The translations under genes were made by a program, and so were the position numbers. From Cephalotus follicularis (taxonomy: Eukaryota; Streptophyta; Magnoliopsida; Oxalidales; Cephalotaceae): a DNA stretch of 64,000 nt. The notes under the pieces were generated by a model. It was not told the origin of the DNA. It ran no database searches and saw only the letters and a list, made by a program, of their open reading frames with translations. Below are positions 42,246 through 53,693 of the stretch, piece by piece. Every line of letters begins with the position of its first letter. Position 1 is the stretch's first letter. The stretch spans positions 740,265 to 804,264 of the forward strand of contig BDDD01000361.1 of assembly GCA_001972305.1 (NCBI GenBank), read 5' to 3'.

Positions 42246-43249
42246 TATCTATTTATTGAAAATTCTTCAAAAACTTGGTCAATTTCTAAAGCTTTAATGT
42301 TCTTGTCTTCAATTTTTGCCAATTGGACTAGTATTAATGCACTTTGATCATTTTACCCTTGTCCCTTAAAATCAATAAAACACAATCACTGTAGTCTGTT
42401 CCAAGCATAAAAACATAATAAATAGATCATTAAAAATAACATATTTTTATGCTTAACAAATACCCTCATACTTAAACCTTGCTTGTCCTACAGCAAATGA
42501 AACGAAAAACTAAAATATTAAAATGAAAACCATAACTCACTTTCGTATGAATCACGATTGTATTTAGCAAATGCAACAAGCCTTTAAACCCATAAGTTTT
42601 CCTAGTGGACGAGTTGTGACTCGTGAGTGTTTTAAAAAAAATAACACACAAAATTCAGTTCATCATAACTCTGTCAATAGGCAAAATGTATCCCCACTTA
42701 AAAATTTATAGGCACCCCCATACTTGAATTTTATTATCTTGAGCCAAGTTCTAGAATTAGCACACATCTCAATTAAAGAGCTTTACCAAATTATCTGTTT
42801 ATCCACACTGTTTTTCGATCAAGATATAAATTCTCAGTTACATGAAATCCTACTTTAGAGTCAAAGAAATAGCTTTAGCGCTAACACTTTTTAATTTTAT
42901 TTTATTGAACTGATTCCTCCACTTCTGTTGGTTTGAATGACATGGATGGAGCATACACCAGACACCCAAATTACTAAGTAGCATCAGATTTTACAATAAT
43001 TTGCACATGAGATCAATAAAGATTTTACCCACTTAAATCCGTGCAATATCTTACTCTCTTAAGCTTTCTACAAGACCCTTGTAGCGAGTTTTGGACCAAT
43101 TATTCTCAAGCCAATTGGCTTTAAAGAACTAGGTGTAGAACACCCCTAAGGCTTACTTACTCGAATCGAATAGGTTACAGACCAAGACTGAATTTAAACA
43201 AAGTAAAATGTAGATTTATTGTTTATATATATGCAAGAACATAAATTCT
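42246..43249 (-). other. LTR start and 3' untranslated region of minus-strand Athila-like element
   Basis: Non-coding. The minus strand at about 42490-42451 reads GGTTTAAGTATGAGGGTATT then TGTTAAGC, which looks like a purine-rich tract and LTR start. No protein recognised between here and the integrase tail. Confidence 0.5.
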
Positions 43250-43572
43250 TTGTCCTACCTCCTTACTAGGATCTATGAAACTTTGAAGACACACAAGATC
43301 GGTCTCTTTTTGTTTCGTCATTTTTTTATAACTCCCACCTTGAGATGTATTCATTTTCCTTTCATTGAAAACAAAATTTTAATTAGTTCTCCTATGGGAT
43401 TTGTAATATCTTTAAGTACATCAACATTTACTCCTACTTTCAAAATCAAAATGAACTTTGGTACTAAACAGACTCCCCCCAAACTTAGATCTTGCATTGT
43501 CTACAATGCACTAAAAATCAACTATAGAAATAACAATGAATGATCAATAGGGGTAGGGTTTACCAGATATAA

Positions 43573-44180
43573 TCATGTAGACTTTGAATAAAGAGGCTCA
43601 TGAAGATCCATGGCCTCTTCCATTGGTGCAGCTGGAAACTCTAGAAACTTCTTTAACCGCTGCCCGTTTACCTTGAATGCTTCTTCAATGCCTAGCTTAA
43701 CAATCTCAAACACACCATGTGAGAACATAGTTTGAAAAATATAAGGACCTTCCCAACGGGAACTCGGCCAATTCAATTCACCAAGAAAACCGTAATAGTT
43801 CTGACCAGCCAGCCAATCCAATATTTGATCAATGAGGATGCACACCCTCCATCATGTTTGGACCTTAGTCAGGATTAAAGCATTGGTTAAGGATTGCACT
43901 ACCGTCACTCTGGATTTCTTCAAAACTATATGGATTGAACTTACCCATTGACTATCCGAGATGGGATAAATGATCCCATTGCCCACCCACTTCAAAATTT
44001 CCTTTTGGATAGCTTCCTTCACACAGGGTTTTCCCTTCTCTGAGGTTCTCTATAAGGTTTAGATCCTTCTATGAGATTTACTTGATGCTCACAAAAAGAA
44101 GGGCTGATTCCCTTGATGTCATCCATGGTCCAACCAATCGCCTCCTTATTTTCTTGGAGTAAGTGAATAACTTCCTCTTC
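43573..44180 (-). pseudogene. Athila-like RT start fused to integrase tail
   Basis: The minus strand reads GWTMDDIKGISPSFCEHQVN, KEILKWVGNGIIYPISDSQW and VQT.WRVCI (RT fingers, with stops), then DQILDWLAGQNYYGFLGELN. From there it passes directly into the integrase end RWEGPYIFQTMFSHGVFEI, FKVNGQRLKKFLEFPAAP. Everything between (RT catalytic site, RNase H, integrase core) is missing. The plus-strand copy at 2498-3070 has a comparable join. Confidence 0.8.
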
Positions 44181-45592
44181 TTAACTTACAGTGAGATCAG
44201 AGGACAAAATTACAGGAAGAGTTTGATTTTTGCCTAAGAATGAATACTTCAAAGTAGAGGGCAATTCCTTCAATTCTAGTTTTGGAGGCCCTTCTATGGA
44301 TGGTTTAGGTAGAGATGTGGACAAGGGGCCCACTGGTTCTAATGGTTGCATACGAAACACATAAAATAAATCTCCTCCTTCTACATCCTCTAACTCCCAC
44401 ATACACTCATTAAAGTTTCCATCAAAGTCAATGTCAAAGACCGTATCAATATGATAGGGAATCGAATGGATCACATTCACTTCATCAAAGTCAACTGGAT
44501 GCTTTCCCAAACGGAAGATGTTAAAGTCCACTGACGCATTTCCAAAACTCAACTTCATTAGACCATTTCGACAATTTATCAGAGCATTACTAGCCGCCAG
44601 AAATGGTCTGCCAAGGATAAATGGGATTTGTCATTGATATTTGTAACAAGCTGAGTATATAAAATAGGAAAGAAAAACTCACCAATCTTGATTAAAACAT
44701 TCTCATTTTTCCCTCTCGTCACTTTCACTGACCTATCCGCTAGTTACAAATTCATACAAGTCGGGTGCAGCTCTCCTAAAACAAGCTTCTCATACACTAA
44801 CGATGGCAACAAATTCACACTTGCTCCTAAATCAAGTAGAGCATGTTCAATTTTGGTGCTGCCGATGACACACGAGATTGTTGGGCAGCCAAGGTCTTTA
44901 TACTTTTGTACCATGGGTTGGGAAAGAATAGCACTGACGTTGGCTGCCAAGAAAGCCTTTTTCAGAGTTTGAATAACTCTCTTTTGAGTGCATAAGTCTT
45001 TGAGGACTTTTGGGTAAGAGGGTTCTAGAGCAATAGCATCGAGCAATAGAAGGTTGATTTGGACTTGTTTAAAAGTTTCTATGATTTTCTCCATTGCTGG
45101 GAATTTCTTATTTTGCAATCTCTTTGGGAAAGGAACTTTGGGAACATATGTACGTTCTGAAATTTTTGTTGTTTGTTCCTTCTTCTCTTCCTCTGGTTTT
45201 TCCCTAGATTCCTCATGCAGGTTTGAATTTACTGGTTGGTCAGAGGACTCTACCAAATGCTCGTTTAAATTCTCTGTGTGCTCCGCTGGTTGGTTCTCAC
45301 TTCCACTCCTCAGGGCATAGATGGAATTTACCTGTTTTAATGGCCCCGAGGAGGAAGAGGAGCCTTGTGGATTAGATGTCATTTGAGTGTGAGCAGGACG
45401 GATCATGGCAGACCTTGAATTCGAGTCTGGTTGGCTAGGCATCTTTCCTTTCTCTCCCTCATGCAAAGCATATGCTAGCTGAGAGATTTGCTTCTCCATA
45501 TTATGCTGACTAGTCATAACAGTACTCATGAGAAGCTCCATGTTCTTTTCCAGAGAATAAATCCTGGACGCATCTTCACTCTGGTTCAACAA
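44181..45592 (-). pseudogene. Athila-like gag linker and protease
   Basis: Coil-like N-terminus (RIYSLEKNMELLMSTVMTSQ) and charged linker, then LLDLGASVNLLPSLVYEKLV (protease active site) near 44820. After a frameshift come LSFGNASVDFNIFRLGKHPV and an acidic tail to 44181. Collinear with 1060-2300. Confidence 0.78.
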
Positions 45593-45699
45593 TCGAGGTG
45601 ATTGTTGATTTTAAAATGGCTGTTGTGGGAAGGGAGGTCTGATGTTATTGGAAGATTGAGGGAACCTTTGGTAAGTCTGTTGAGGCGCACACTATCCAG

Positions 45700-46279
45700 A
45701 GTTGTTTGAATGTTGCCCAAAAAAGTTCAAAGGTCCTCTCGGGTTATGCCCTTGACTCCATGAGAAGTTTGGATAGTTTCTCCAACCCAGATTATACGTA
45801 TACTATACGAGTTATATTGATTCATAGTGAACACATTCTTTGGAGGATAAAGATTTTCAGAGTAGTTCAGGCATTCTTCCATAACATAACTATGTGACAT
45901 GCACCAAGAGCACATGGGGATGCTCTGGCACTCAGAGAAGGTATTCTAATTTATTTGATTCACTTGTACGGGTCCCCTAACAACTATCGGCTCTAATCTC
46001 TTGAGGAGGTTGTCTAACTGTGCCTCCTTAGCCACTGCTCCTTCTATAACATACCCCTTACTGGGCATATCTCTTTCTGTCACTTGAGTGGACTCGTGGA
46101 CTCCCACTCCCTAGTGTGCTCACCCAAATCTAGTAGGAAATTCCAAGCCTCATTTTCATTTCTATATGAGGTGAACCCATCAGGACACATCGACTCGACC
46201 AATTTCTTGGTCTGATAATCGATGCCTTCATAGATGATTTGGCATAAATGCCAAGTGTTTAAACCATGATGAGGACACT
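45700..46279 (-). pseudogene. Athila-like gag, C-terminal half with altered zinc knuckle
   Basis: Collinear with 300-838. The knuckle reads CSWCMSHSYVMEEC: the histidine ligand of the sister copy (CSWCQSPNHVFEEC) is Tyr here, a single CAT-to-TAT change. Cut at 46280 by Tekay A. Confidence 0.78.
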
Positions 46280-46284
46280 CTAAG

Positions 46285-48746
46285 TGTAAGAGCCCTAAAT
46301 ATTATAAAATATTATTATTGGGCTTTGTAATTATTTTCCAACCTATTGGGCTGGACCCGGATTATATAAAGTATTTATTTGGGCCTTAATGGAATATAAT
46401 TTGTGACTTTGGGCTAAAGAAATTGTGTTACTCTCCTTGGGCTGAATTTAATGTAGTATTTGGATTTTTGGGCTTGTAAGTGGAAAGTGTAATTTGGCCC
46501 AAGTAGGAGGAAGCTGCCCAAGCCCAGGTATGGCCTGCACCCATGAGAATTGTCTCAACAATTCTAGACTCTTCCGATGGAAAGTATAAAAGGAGAATGG
46601 GACAAAGAGCTACACTTTGGGCCATTTCTTGCACACTTTATTCTAGAGAAATCGGGAGAATGAGAGAGTGGGAGGTAGAAGACAAGGGAGGTGTTGTTCA
46701 AGGAAGCCCCCATGTCCCCTGCACTTTCTCTTATATATAAACCCTTTCCCTGGGAGCAAGGATTGTGCAAGAAAGGAGAATTTGGGCAAGCTAAAGTGTC
46801 GCGGTCCTCAGTCACAGGAAGTCCAGAGTAGGTGATCTACGTTTTCAACCTTTACCCCAGGTAGGTTGCTCCATGTCCGAGTGCCTACCAACTTGTGTGT
46901 ATGTTTGTGTGCCTGCTCTACATATTTATTGTTTCTTTGGTCTGCTGTGTGTGTTCATTCCCGTTTGTTGTTGTGCGTGTTCTGTTACTTTTGTATAAGT
47001 ATATATATATGGGTAATAGAAAGGCAGGAGTTGAACACGTGCGTTTGTCCCTGGAAATTACACTATGCGTAATTATATAATACTTGTACGTTACTGGCAT
47101 GTACCAGGTTCTCTTGGTGAAGGCACTATTATGGTCTCCACTGGCATGCGCCATGGTCTGCCACTGTGTGTCCTGTGCACGCCTAGAGCTAAGGAAGTAA
47201 GCCCCTGAAATTCCAAGATACCAAGGACGCCAAGTACTGAGCTCCACTGACACGCCCGAGCTCTGCCACCATGCCAAACATCCATGCCCGAGCTCAACCG
47301 TCTATGCCCTAGCTTGGCACGTTACTGAACGTATGTACTGGGGTGCCTGGTTTTTTCCCTGCAGTGGAGTCAGGGAGAAGTACCAGAGGAGCCGGGAAGA
47401 AGTGCCAGAGGAGCCGCGGAGAAGTGCCAGAGGTGACGTGAACCATGCACCCAAGGTGAAGATGCCTGGGGAGTCACATGCCGAGGAACCATCCCTGGCT
47501 CTTCTCTTCCCTGCATACTACATGACCATCCCCACCATGAGCCAGAGGTCCGTACTGTGGAAGTACCCGTGGTGCCATTGTTAAACATCAAAGGAGTTAA
47601 TGTCGGGGTACTCACGCCAGGGGAGCCATGCGCCGGAAGTCCACTCTTCCCGGGCATGCCATGCAACAACCTGAGCACACTCCTCTGCTAAGCATGCCAT
47701 TCACTAGAACACGCTGGCGTCGTCCCGGTAAGCAACCATGAGGAAAGAAAATAGAATGTGTATATTATGCGTCCCTAGCACGTGTTTATATGGTAAATAT
47801 TTACTTCGCATGCGCCATACAGGCGTCTCTTACGTACTGAGCGCTAACCAGTACTTGTGTATGCTACACAAGCGCAAAATGAATGGAAGGAGCCATGCAA
47901 GCTAGTACACCCAGGATATGTTAAGAAGAAAGAAATAAGATTAGTAAAGAAATGGAATGAAAATGAGAATGATAAAGGAAATGGAAATGGGAAATGATAT
48001 ATATAGATGGTCTAAGGCAGGCGAGCCCAACGGGGGAGAATTCCGCCGAGCAGGTGAACCCAAGGGGTGAATACCGCCAGGCAGGTGATCCAAAGGGTGA
48101 ACCGCCAGAGCCGGTGAGCAAAGGGAGAATTCCGCTCGGCAGGTGAACCTAGAGGAGAATTCCGCGGGCAGGTGAGCCTAAAGGTGAACCTTACACACTG
48201 ACCAGACCATAGGGTGACTGGACTAGACTCCTCTATAAAGTGATTGATATGTATGATTTGAGTAGAGTAGTCCGAGGACAAAGGATGATGATGTTATGCT
48301 ATGGATTATGCTCTAATTTCATGATATGCATGCATTATTATTTCTCCTCTGTTTTTATTGGTTGTTCCTCTGGTATGTGCCGTATATGTGGTAACCTACA
48401 CAACCCCCAGGGTTGCTGACCCATTCCTTTGAATGGGCCAGGTGCAGGAATAGGTAGTGGTGGAATATCGCAGTAGCACCAAGGATAAAGTTATAGTAAG
48501 TTCCTCCTCCTCGACAGTGCGCTTTATGATCAGACCTGTAAGGAATAAATGTGTATTTATTTTATCTGTTGGTTTGTAGAAGTATATTTTGAATGTATCA
48601 AACTGGGTCTGTATATCCACACATTAAATAAAGGTTTATATTCATGATTATTTAAGTTTTAAAGTTTTATGGTTATTGATGATGATGATTGAATGGATTA
48701 CCACGTGTCAGGTCATGGGGCCCATCCCACGGTTCGGGGAGTGACA
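46285..48746 (+). repeat. Tekay A 5' LTR
   Basis: 2462 bp. TATA box TATAAAA at 46585-46591, conserved in the 3' LTR at 53998-54004. Contains a degenerate minisatellite at 48018-48190. Confidence 0.93.
48018..48190 (+). repeat. GGTGAACC/GAATTCCGC minisatellite in Tekay A LTR
   Basis: Degenerate 25-35 bp units built from CAGGTGARCCYAARGG and GAGAATTCCGC. The 3' LTR equivalent (55416-55640) has about 50 bp more, so unit number differs between the two LTRs. Confidence 0.75.
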
Positions 48747-48814
48747 GGTTTTTGTATCAGATTCGTACCATTCTAGAGTGACAGGTTTTTGAATCAGATT
48801 CGTACTATTCTAGA
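48741..48814 (+). repeat. 37-bp direct duplication spanning LTR end and primer-binding site
   Basis: GTGACAGGTTTTTGTATCAG... at 48741-48777 and GTGACAGGTTTTTGAATCAG... at 48778-48814. The first six bases are the last six of the LTR; the rest includes the primer-binding-site-like TTTTGTATCAGATTCG. Confidence 0.88.
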
Positions 48815-48940
48815 TATACCAGGATAGGACCCTTGGCAAGTGGAATTAAGATAAATGTGTGGATATTGACCCGTTCTTTTATGTGAATCAGAATGGAAGG
48901 ATGACAAAGTAGAAGCGTACCAGGAGAGAGGTCTGGGCGG

Positions 48941-50257
48941 TTGACTAGGAGTACCCATTCAAATAGAGGTGCCGAAGAACAAGGAGAAGTTAATGCACCT
49001 CAAGAAGTGGAACTTGTTGCTCCTGCGAGAGAGGAACTAAGAGGATTTATGAGGAGAATGCGTGCCATGATAAGTCAAATGCATGAATTTATGCAAGGGC
49101 AACCAGATGAAGATGAACAACCACATGTTGTTGTACCAGCTAGACGTGTAGCAGAGGTTTCTGAACAGACATCAGCTGCTCGACCAGCCAGGCTGGCTGT
49201 AGGAGTGAGAAGTTCAGTTGACCAACCTTCACGACGAGAGAATCCGTTGATTGGATTCTTGAAGTTAAATCCTCCAGCGTTCACAGGAGATCCTGATGGT
49301 ATTTTAGCTGAGAGATGGTTAATGCAAATGGATAAGATCTTTCGAGTTATGGATTGCTTTGACTCTCAGAAGGTTGTGTTTGCAACGTTAATGTTACAAG
49401 GCGAAGCGAAACACTGGTGGAAGATGATCGAATCCCAGTGGGAGATATCTGGAATGACATATTCTTGGGATACTTTTAAGGCAGAGTTCTATTACAGATT
49501 CTATCCCGAGTTAGAGATTTATAAAAGAGAAACTAAATTTCTAGGCCTGACACAGGGAGATATGACTGTGGCCCAGTATGAGGCCAAGTTCATCGAGTTA
49601 TTAAGGATAGCTCCCTACTTGGTAAACACTGAGTCAAGGAAGGCTAAGAAGTTACTTGGAGGACTACGACCTGACATCCAGGAGAAGTTAGTGCCCCTAC
49701 ATCTGCGATCTTTCTTCGAGCTGTCTAATAGGGCACGTGAAGTTGAAGCCTTAGCTCAGCAATTCCACAGCTTGGAAATCCAGACAGGCCAACAGAGACC
49801 TGTCCCTTCTGGTGATCAGTCAGGAAGAAGTTCAGGAAGCAACAATAAGTCCCGCAAGTCCGAATATCACAACAGTCCAAGGCAAGGAGAATCTCCTCGC
49901 AGTGTTGGTAGCCCGGCAGGACCTTCAAGGTGTGGAAGGCAATCTCGTGGTTCTCAGCAAAGAAGACCGGGTCGTGACTCATGACAGAGACGACATCGAA
50001 GGATGGCTTTGCAAGGAGGTTCTTCTAAACCTGCCGATGATGAACAGGAGTCTGTTGAACCCTGTGTGCATTGTAAACGTACCAACCATGCTTCTGAGGA
50101 TTGCTGGTGGAAAAATGGTAGGTGTTGGACTTGTGGAGCTCCAGATCATATATCTACTCAATGTCCACAGAACCAGTTCAACACAGGAGGTGAAATGGTA
50201 CAAGGTTCAAACCGATCACAGGGAAGTTTCCAGCAAGGCCTCCCTAGTACCAGTTAA
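48941..50257 (+). pseudogene. Tekay A gag
   Basis: One frame from about 48941 (MTRSTHSNRGAEEQG). Gag core: PPAFTGDPDGILAERWLMQM, GEAKHWWKMIESQWE, GDMTVAQYEAKFIELLRIAP. After an in-frame stop at 49982 it continues to two CCHC knuckles (CVHCKRTNHASEDC and CWTCGAPDHISTQC) near 50070-50170. Only one stop, so the least decayed gag in the window. Confidence 0.9.
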
Positions 50258-51105
50258 TGAGGAGATTGTGGCAAACAGCCAATGGGATCCGCACCTACAG
50301 TAAAAGGAAGAGTATATGTATGGATCGACGAGCTGCAGCTAGATCACCCTCAGTGATTGGAGGTATGGTTTATGTATCTCAGCATTTGGCACGGACATTG
50401 ATTGATTCAGGCTCCTCACATTCATATGTTGCTTCTCATTTTATAAGTCATATGAATGTGGAACCTGAGCCTTCACCTTTTATGATAGAGTTCAGCACAC
50501 CGGTAGGAGAGTCGGTTACCTCCCAGTGGGTGTGTAGATCTTGTGCTATCAAGATTTGTGGACATGTTCTTCCGGCAGACCTTATAGTACTGCCGATGGG
50601 TGAACTTGATATGATTCTCGGTATGGATTGGCTATCAGAACATTATGCATATGTGGATTGTAATAGGAAGGTTGTAACCTTCCATTTGCCAGGGCAGTCT
50701 TCGTTCCAGTTCATCGGGACGTTAGAGCATCAGTCAGTTTCTATGATATCTGCTTTTCAGGCTGATAGACTCTTGAGACAGGGTTGTACCTCGTATCTGG
50801 CACATGTTACGGATGATAGTAAATGGACACCAAAGTTGGAGGATGCTTCTGTGGTTTGTGAATACCCGGACGTGTTTCCGGAAGAGCTAACATCTTTACC
50901 TCCTAAGAGAGATGTGGAGTTTTCTATAGATCTGCTATCAGGAACAGCTCCAATATCGATAGCTCCTTACTAGATGGCCCCTCCTGAGTTAAAGGAATTG
51001 AAAGTACAACTACAGGAGTTATTGGATAAAGGTTTTATCAGACCCAGTGTATCCCCATGGGGAGCACCGATCTTGTTTGTGAAGTAGAAAGACGGATCCT
51101 TACGG
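50257..51105 (+). pseudogene. Tekay A protease and RT start
   Basis: Retropepsin with ARTLIDSGSSHSYVASHF (active site), then DLIVLPMGELDMILGMDWL. The same frame passes two stops (50971 and 51085) into the start of RT ([15 protein letters not shown]). Confidence 0.88.
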
Positions 51106-52185
51106 ATGTGTATCGATTACCGGCAGTTGAATAAGGTGAAAGTTAATAACAAGTATCCCCTACCGCACATCGATGATCTATTTGATCAGCTAAAGGGATC
51201 TTCAGTGTTTTCTAAGTTGGATCTAAGATCAGGATATCACCAGCTCAGATTTAGAGCGGAAGATATTCGAAAAACTGCTTTTAGATCGCGATATGGATAC
51301 TATGAATTTGTAGTAATGCATTTCAGGGTGACCAACACCCCTGCTGCATTTATGAGTTTAATGAACAAGATATTCAGTCCATATCTTGATCAGTTTATAG
51401 TGGTGTTTATTGATGACATCTTGATATATTCAAAGTCCATGGAAGGACATGGTGAACACCTGTACTTGGCATTGTAGACTCTCAGAGACCACCAGTTGTA
51501 TGCCAAGTTTAGAAAGTGTGAATTATGGTTGTCAGAGGTAACATTCCTTGGTCATGTTATATCCAATGCTGGATTATCAATAGATCCTACAAAGATCGAA
51601 GCAGTAAAAAGCTGGAAGCGACCAACGAATGTGACAGAAGCCCAAAGCTTTCTTGGCTCAGTAGGATACTACCATCGTTTTATTGAAGGATTTTCAAAGA
51701 TAGCTACACCTCTGACCCGATTGACGCAGAAGAATGTGGCCTTTGTTTGGGATGATGCTTGCGAACGGAGTTTCCAAGAACTGAAGCATTGCCTGACTAC
51801 TGCGCCAGTACTAGCCTTAACAGAGGGCAACGAAGGTTTTGTTGTTTATAGTGACGCATCAGGCAGTGGCCTGGGATGTGTCGTTATGCAAAATGGTAGA
51901 GTGATTGCTTACGCCTCAAGAAAGTTAAAGCCCCATGAAGAGAACTATCCAACTCACGATCTTGAGTTAGCTGCAATAGTGTTCACACTACGTAAATGGA
52001 GGCATTATCTATATGGTACAAATTTCAAGGTGTACACCGATCACAAGAGCCTTAAGTACTTGTTCTCACAGAAGGACCTGAATATGAGGCAACAAAGATG
52101 GATGGAGTTACTCAATGACTATAACTGTGAAATACAGTACCATCCAGGCAAAGCTAATGTCGTTGCAGACGCACTTAGTCGTTGA
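51106..52185 (+). pseudogene. Tekay A reverse transcriptase and RNase H
   Basis: Same frame as the protease. [30 protein letters not shown] (usual FGLTNAPA), catalytic [11 protein letters not shown]. Stop at 51475 (CAG to TAG fits). RNase [50 protein letters not shown], ending NVVADALSR and stop at 52183. All RNase H catalytic positions I can follow are present. Confidence 0.92.
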
Positions 52186-53365
52186 TTGGCTTGCCTAACC
52201 ATTGCTCATATTCAGACACGTCCATGGTTAATAGACCGAATCCGTGAGGCTCAGAGCAACGATAGAGATCTGTTTAAGATAGCTTTGAGCAAAGATGGAG
52301 GTTTGAAACCGGATTTATCTGTACAAGGCGATGGATTAATCTGATTTCAGGGCAGAATATGTGTTCCTAACATTAAAGAATTGAAGGATGAACTGTTGTC
52401 ACAAGCGCATCGCTCCAGTTTCTCCATACATCCGAGGAGTACCAAGATGTACCAGGATCTAAAGCTGGACTATTGGTGGAACAACATAAAGAGAGAGATA
52501 GCAGAGTATGTTGCTTCCTGTTTGACATGCCAACAGGTTAAAGCAGAACACCAAAGATCAGCAGGATTGTTGCAACCGTTGCCTGTGGCACAGTGGAAAT
52601 GGGAACACATAACGATGGATTTTGTGATAGGACTGCCCGGAACAAGGAATGGCCGTGACGCTAAATGGGTGATCGTCGATCGCTTTACTAAATCTGCACA
52701 TTTTCTTGTGATCAAGACGAACTTTTCTCTCACACGGCTAGAAAATCTGTATATACTAAAATCGTAAGGCTCCGTGAAGTACCACTCAGCGTGGTGTCTA
52801 ACAGAGACCCTCGTTTTACATCGTGGTTTTGGAGGAACTGCAAGAAGCTTTTGGTACTCAGCTGAACTTTAGCACAACTTTTCATCCCCAGACTGATGGA
52901 CAGTCTGAGAGGACCATTCAGACTCTGGAAGACATGCTATGGGCATGTGTTTTGGACTGGGGAGGTAGCTGGGAGGACCATCTACCATTAGTAGAGTTCT
53001 CATACAACAACAACTTTCACGCCAGTATTGGAACGACGCCGTTCGAGGCTCTCTATTGAAGGAAATGCAGAACCCCGATCTGTTGGTTTGACGTAGGTGA
53101 ACAGAGTCTTGTGAGACCCAAGCTTGTGCAAGACACAATTGAGAAGGCAAAGGTTATCCGGGAAAGACTCCGCACAGCACAAAGCCAACAGAAAAGCTAT
53201 GCAGACCACCGTAGGCGAGAGTTGGAGTTCGCTATAGGCGATCATGTATTCCTTAAAGTCTCTCCGACTAAAGGAATTATGAGGTTTAGAAAGAAAGGAA
53301 AGTTGACCCCTCGGTTTATAGGACCTTTTGAGATCCTGGAGATAGTGGGTGGTGTTGCTTGTTGA
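52186..53365 (+). pseudogene. Tekay A integrase
   Basis: Zinc region QAHRSSFSIHPRSTKMY to CLTCQQ. Catalytic Asp in HITMDFVIGLP. The second Asp region lies in a decayed stretch near 52800. The Glu is in [17 protein letters not shown]. Then [20 protein letters not shown] and stop at 53057, and RFIGPFEILEIVGGV with a stop at 53363. Stops also at about 52342 and 52765; the frame shifts between 52767 and 52823. Confidence 0.88.
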
Positions 53366-53680
53366 CTTGCCTTACCGCCCAGCCTAGTGGATGTGCACAA
53401 TGTGTTTCATGTTTCGATGCTGCGGAAGTACCATCCCGACCCTTCTCACGTGTTACAATGGGAGCTGCTACAGTTGAGAACGGATTTGAGTTTCGAACAG
53501 ATACCTATCCAAATTCTCGACTGACAAATCAAGCAGTTGAAGAACAAGACCATTCTGTTAGTGAAGGTATTGTGGAAATACCACAGAGTGGAAGAGGCTA
53601 CCTGGGAAAGAGAAGATGATATGCAGGCTAAATACCCCCAGTTATTTTCATCCTAGGAAATCTCAGGACGAGATTTCTGT
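53366..53680 (+). pseudogene. Tekay A chromodomain-like C-terminus
   Basis: In a shifted frame: LVDVHNVFHVSMLRKYHPDP, LLVKVLWKYHRVEEATWERE, and YPQLF before the stop. Same end domain as Tekay B (19874-20227). Confidence 0.82.
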
Positions 53681-53693
53681 AAGGAGGGGAGGA
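53680..53693 (+). other. Tekay A polypurine tract
   Basis: AAGGAGGGGAGGA immediately before the 3' LTR start TGTAAGAG. Confidence 0.88.

Noticed and set aside
42459-43250. tRNA or other structured RNA genes in non-coding stretches
   Set aside because: I looked for tRNA cloverleaf consensus boxes here and in the leaders and found only primer-binding sites.
46866-47680. Open frames of 60-119 codons in Tekay A LTRs (also 54042-55074)
   Set aside because: Not conserved in frame between the paired LTRs and without recognisable domains; LTR non-coding sequence.
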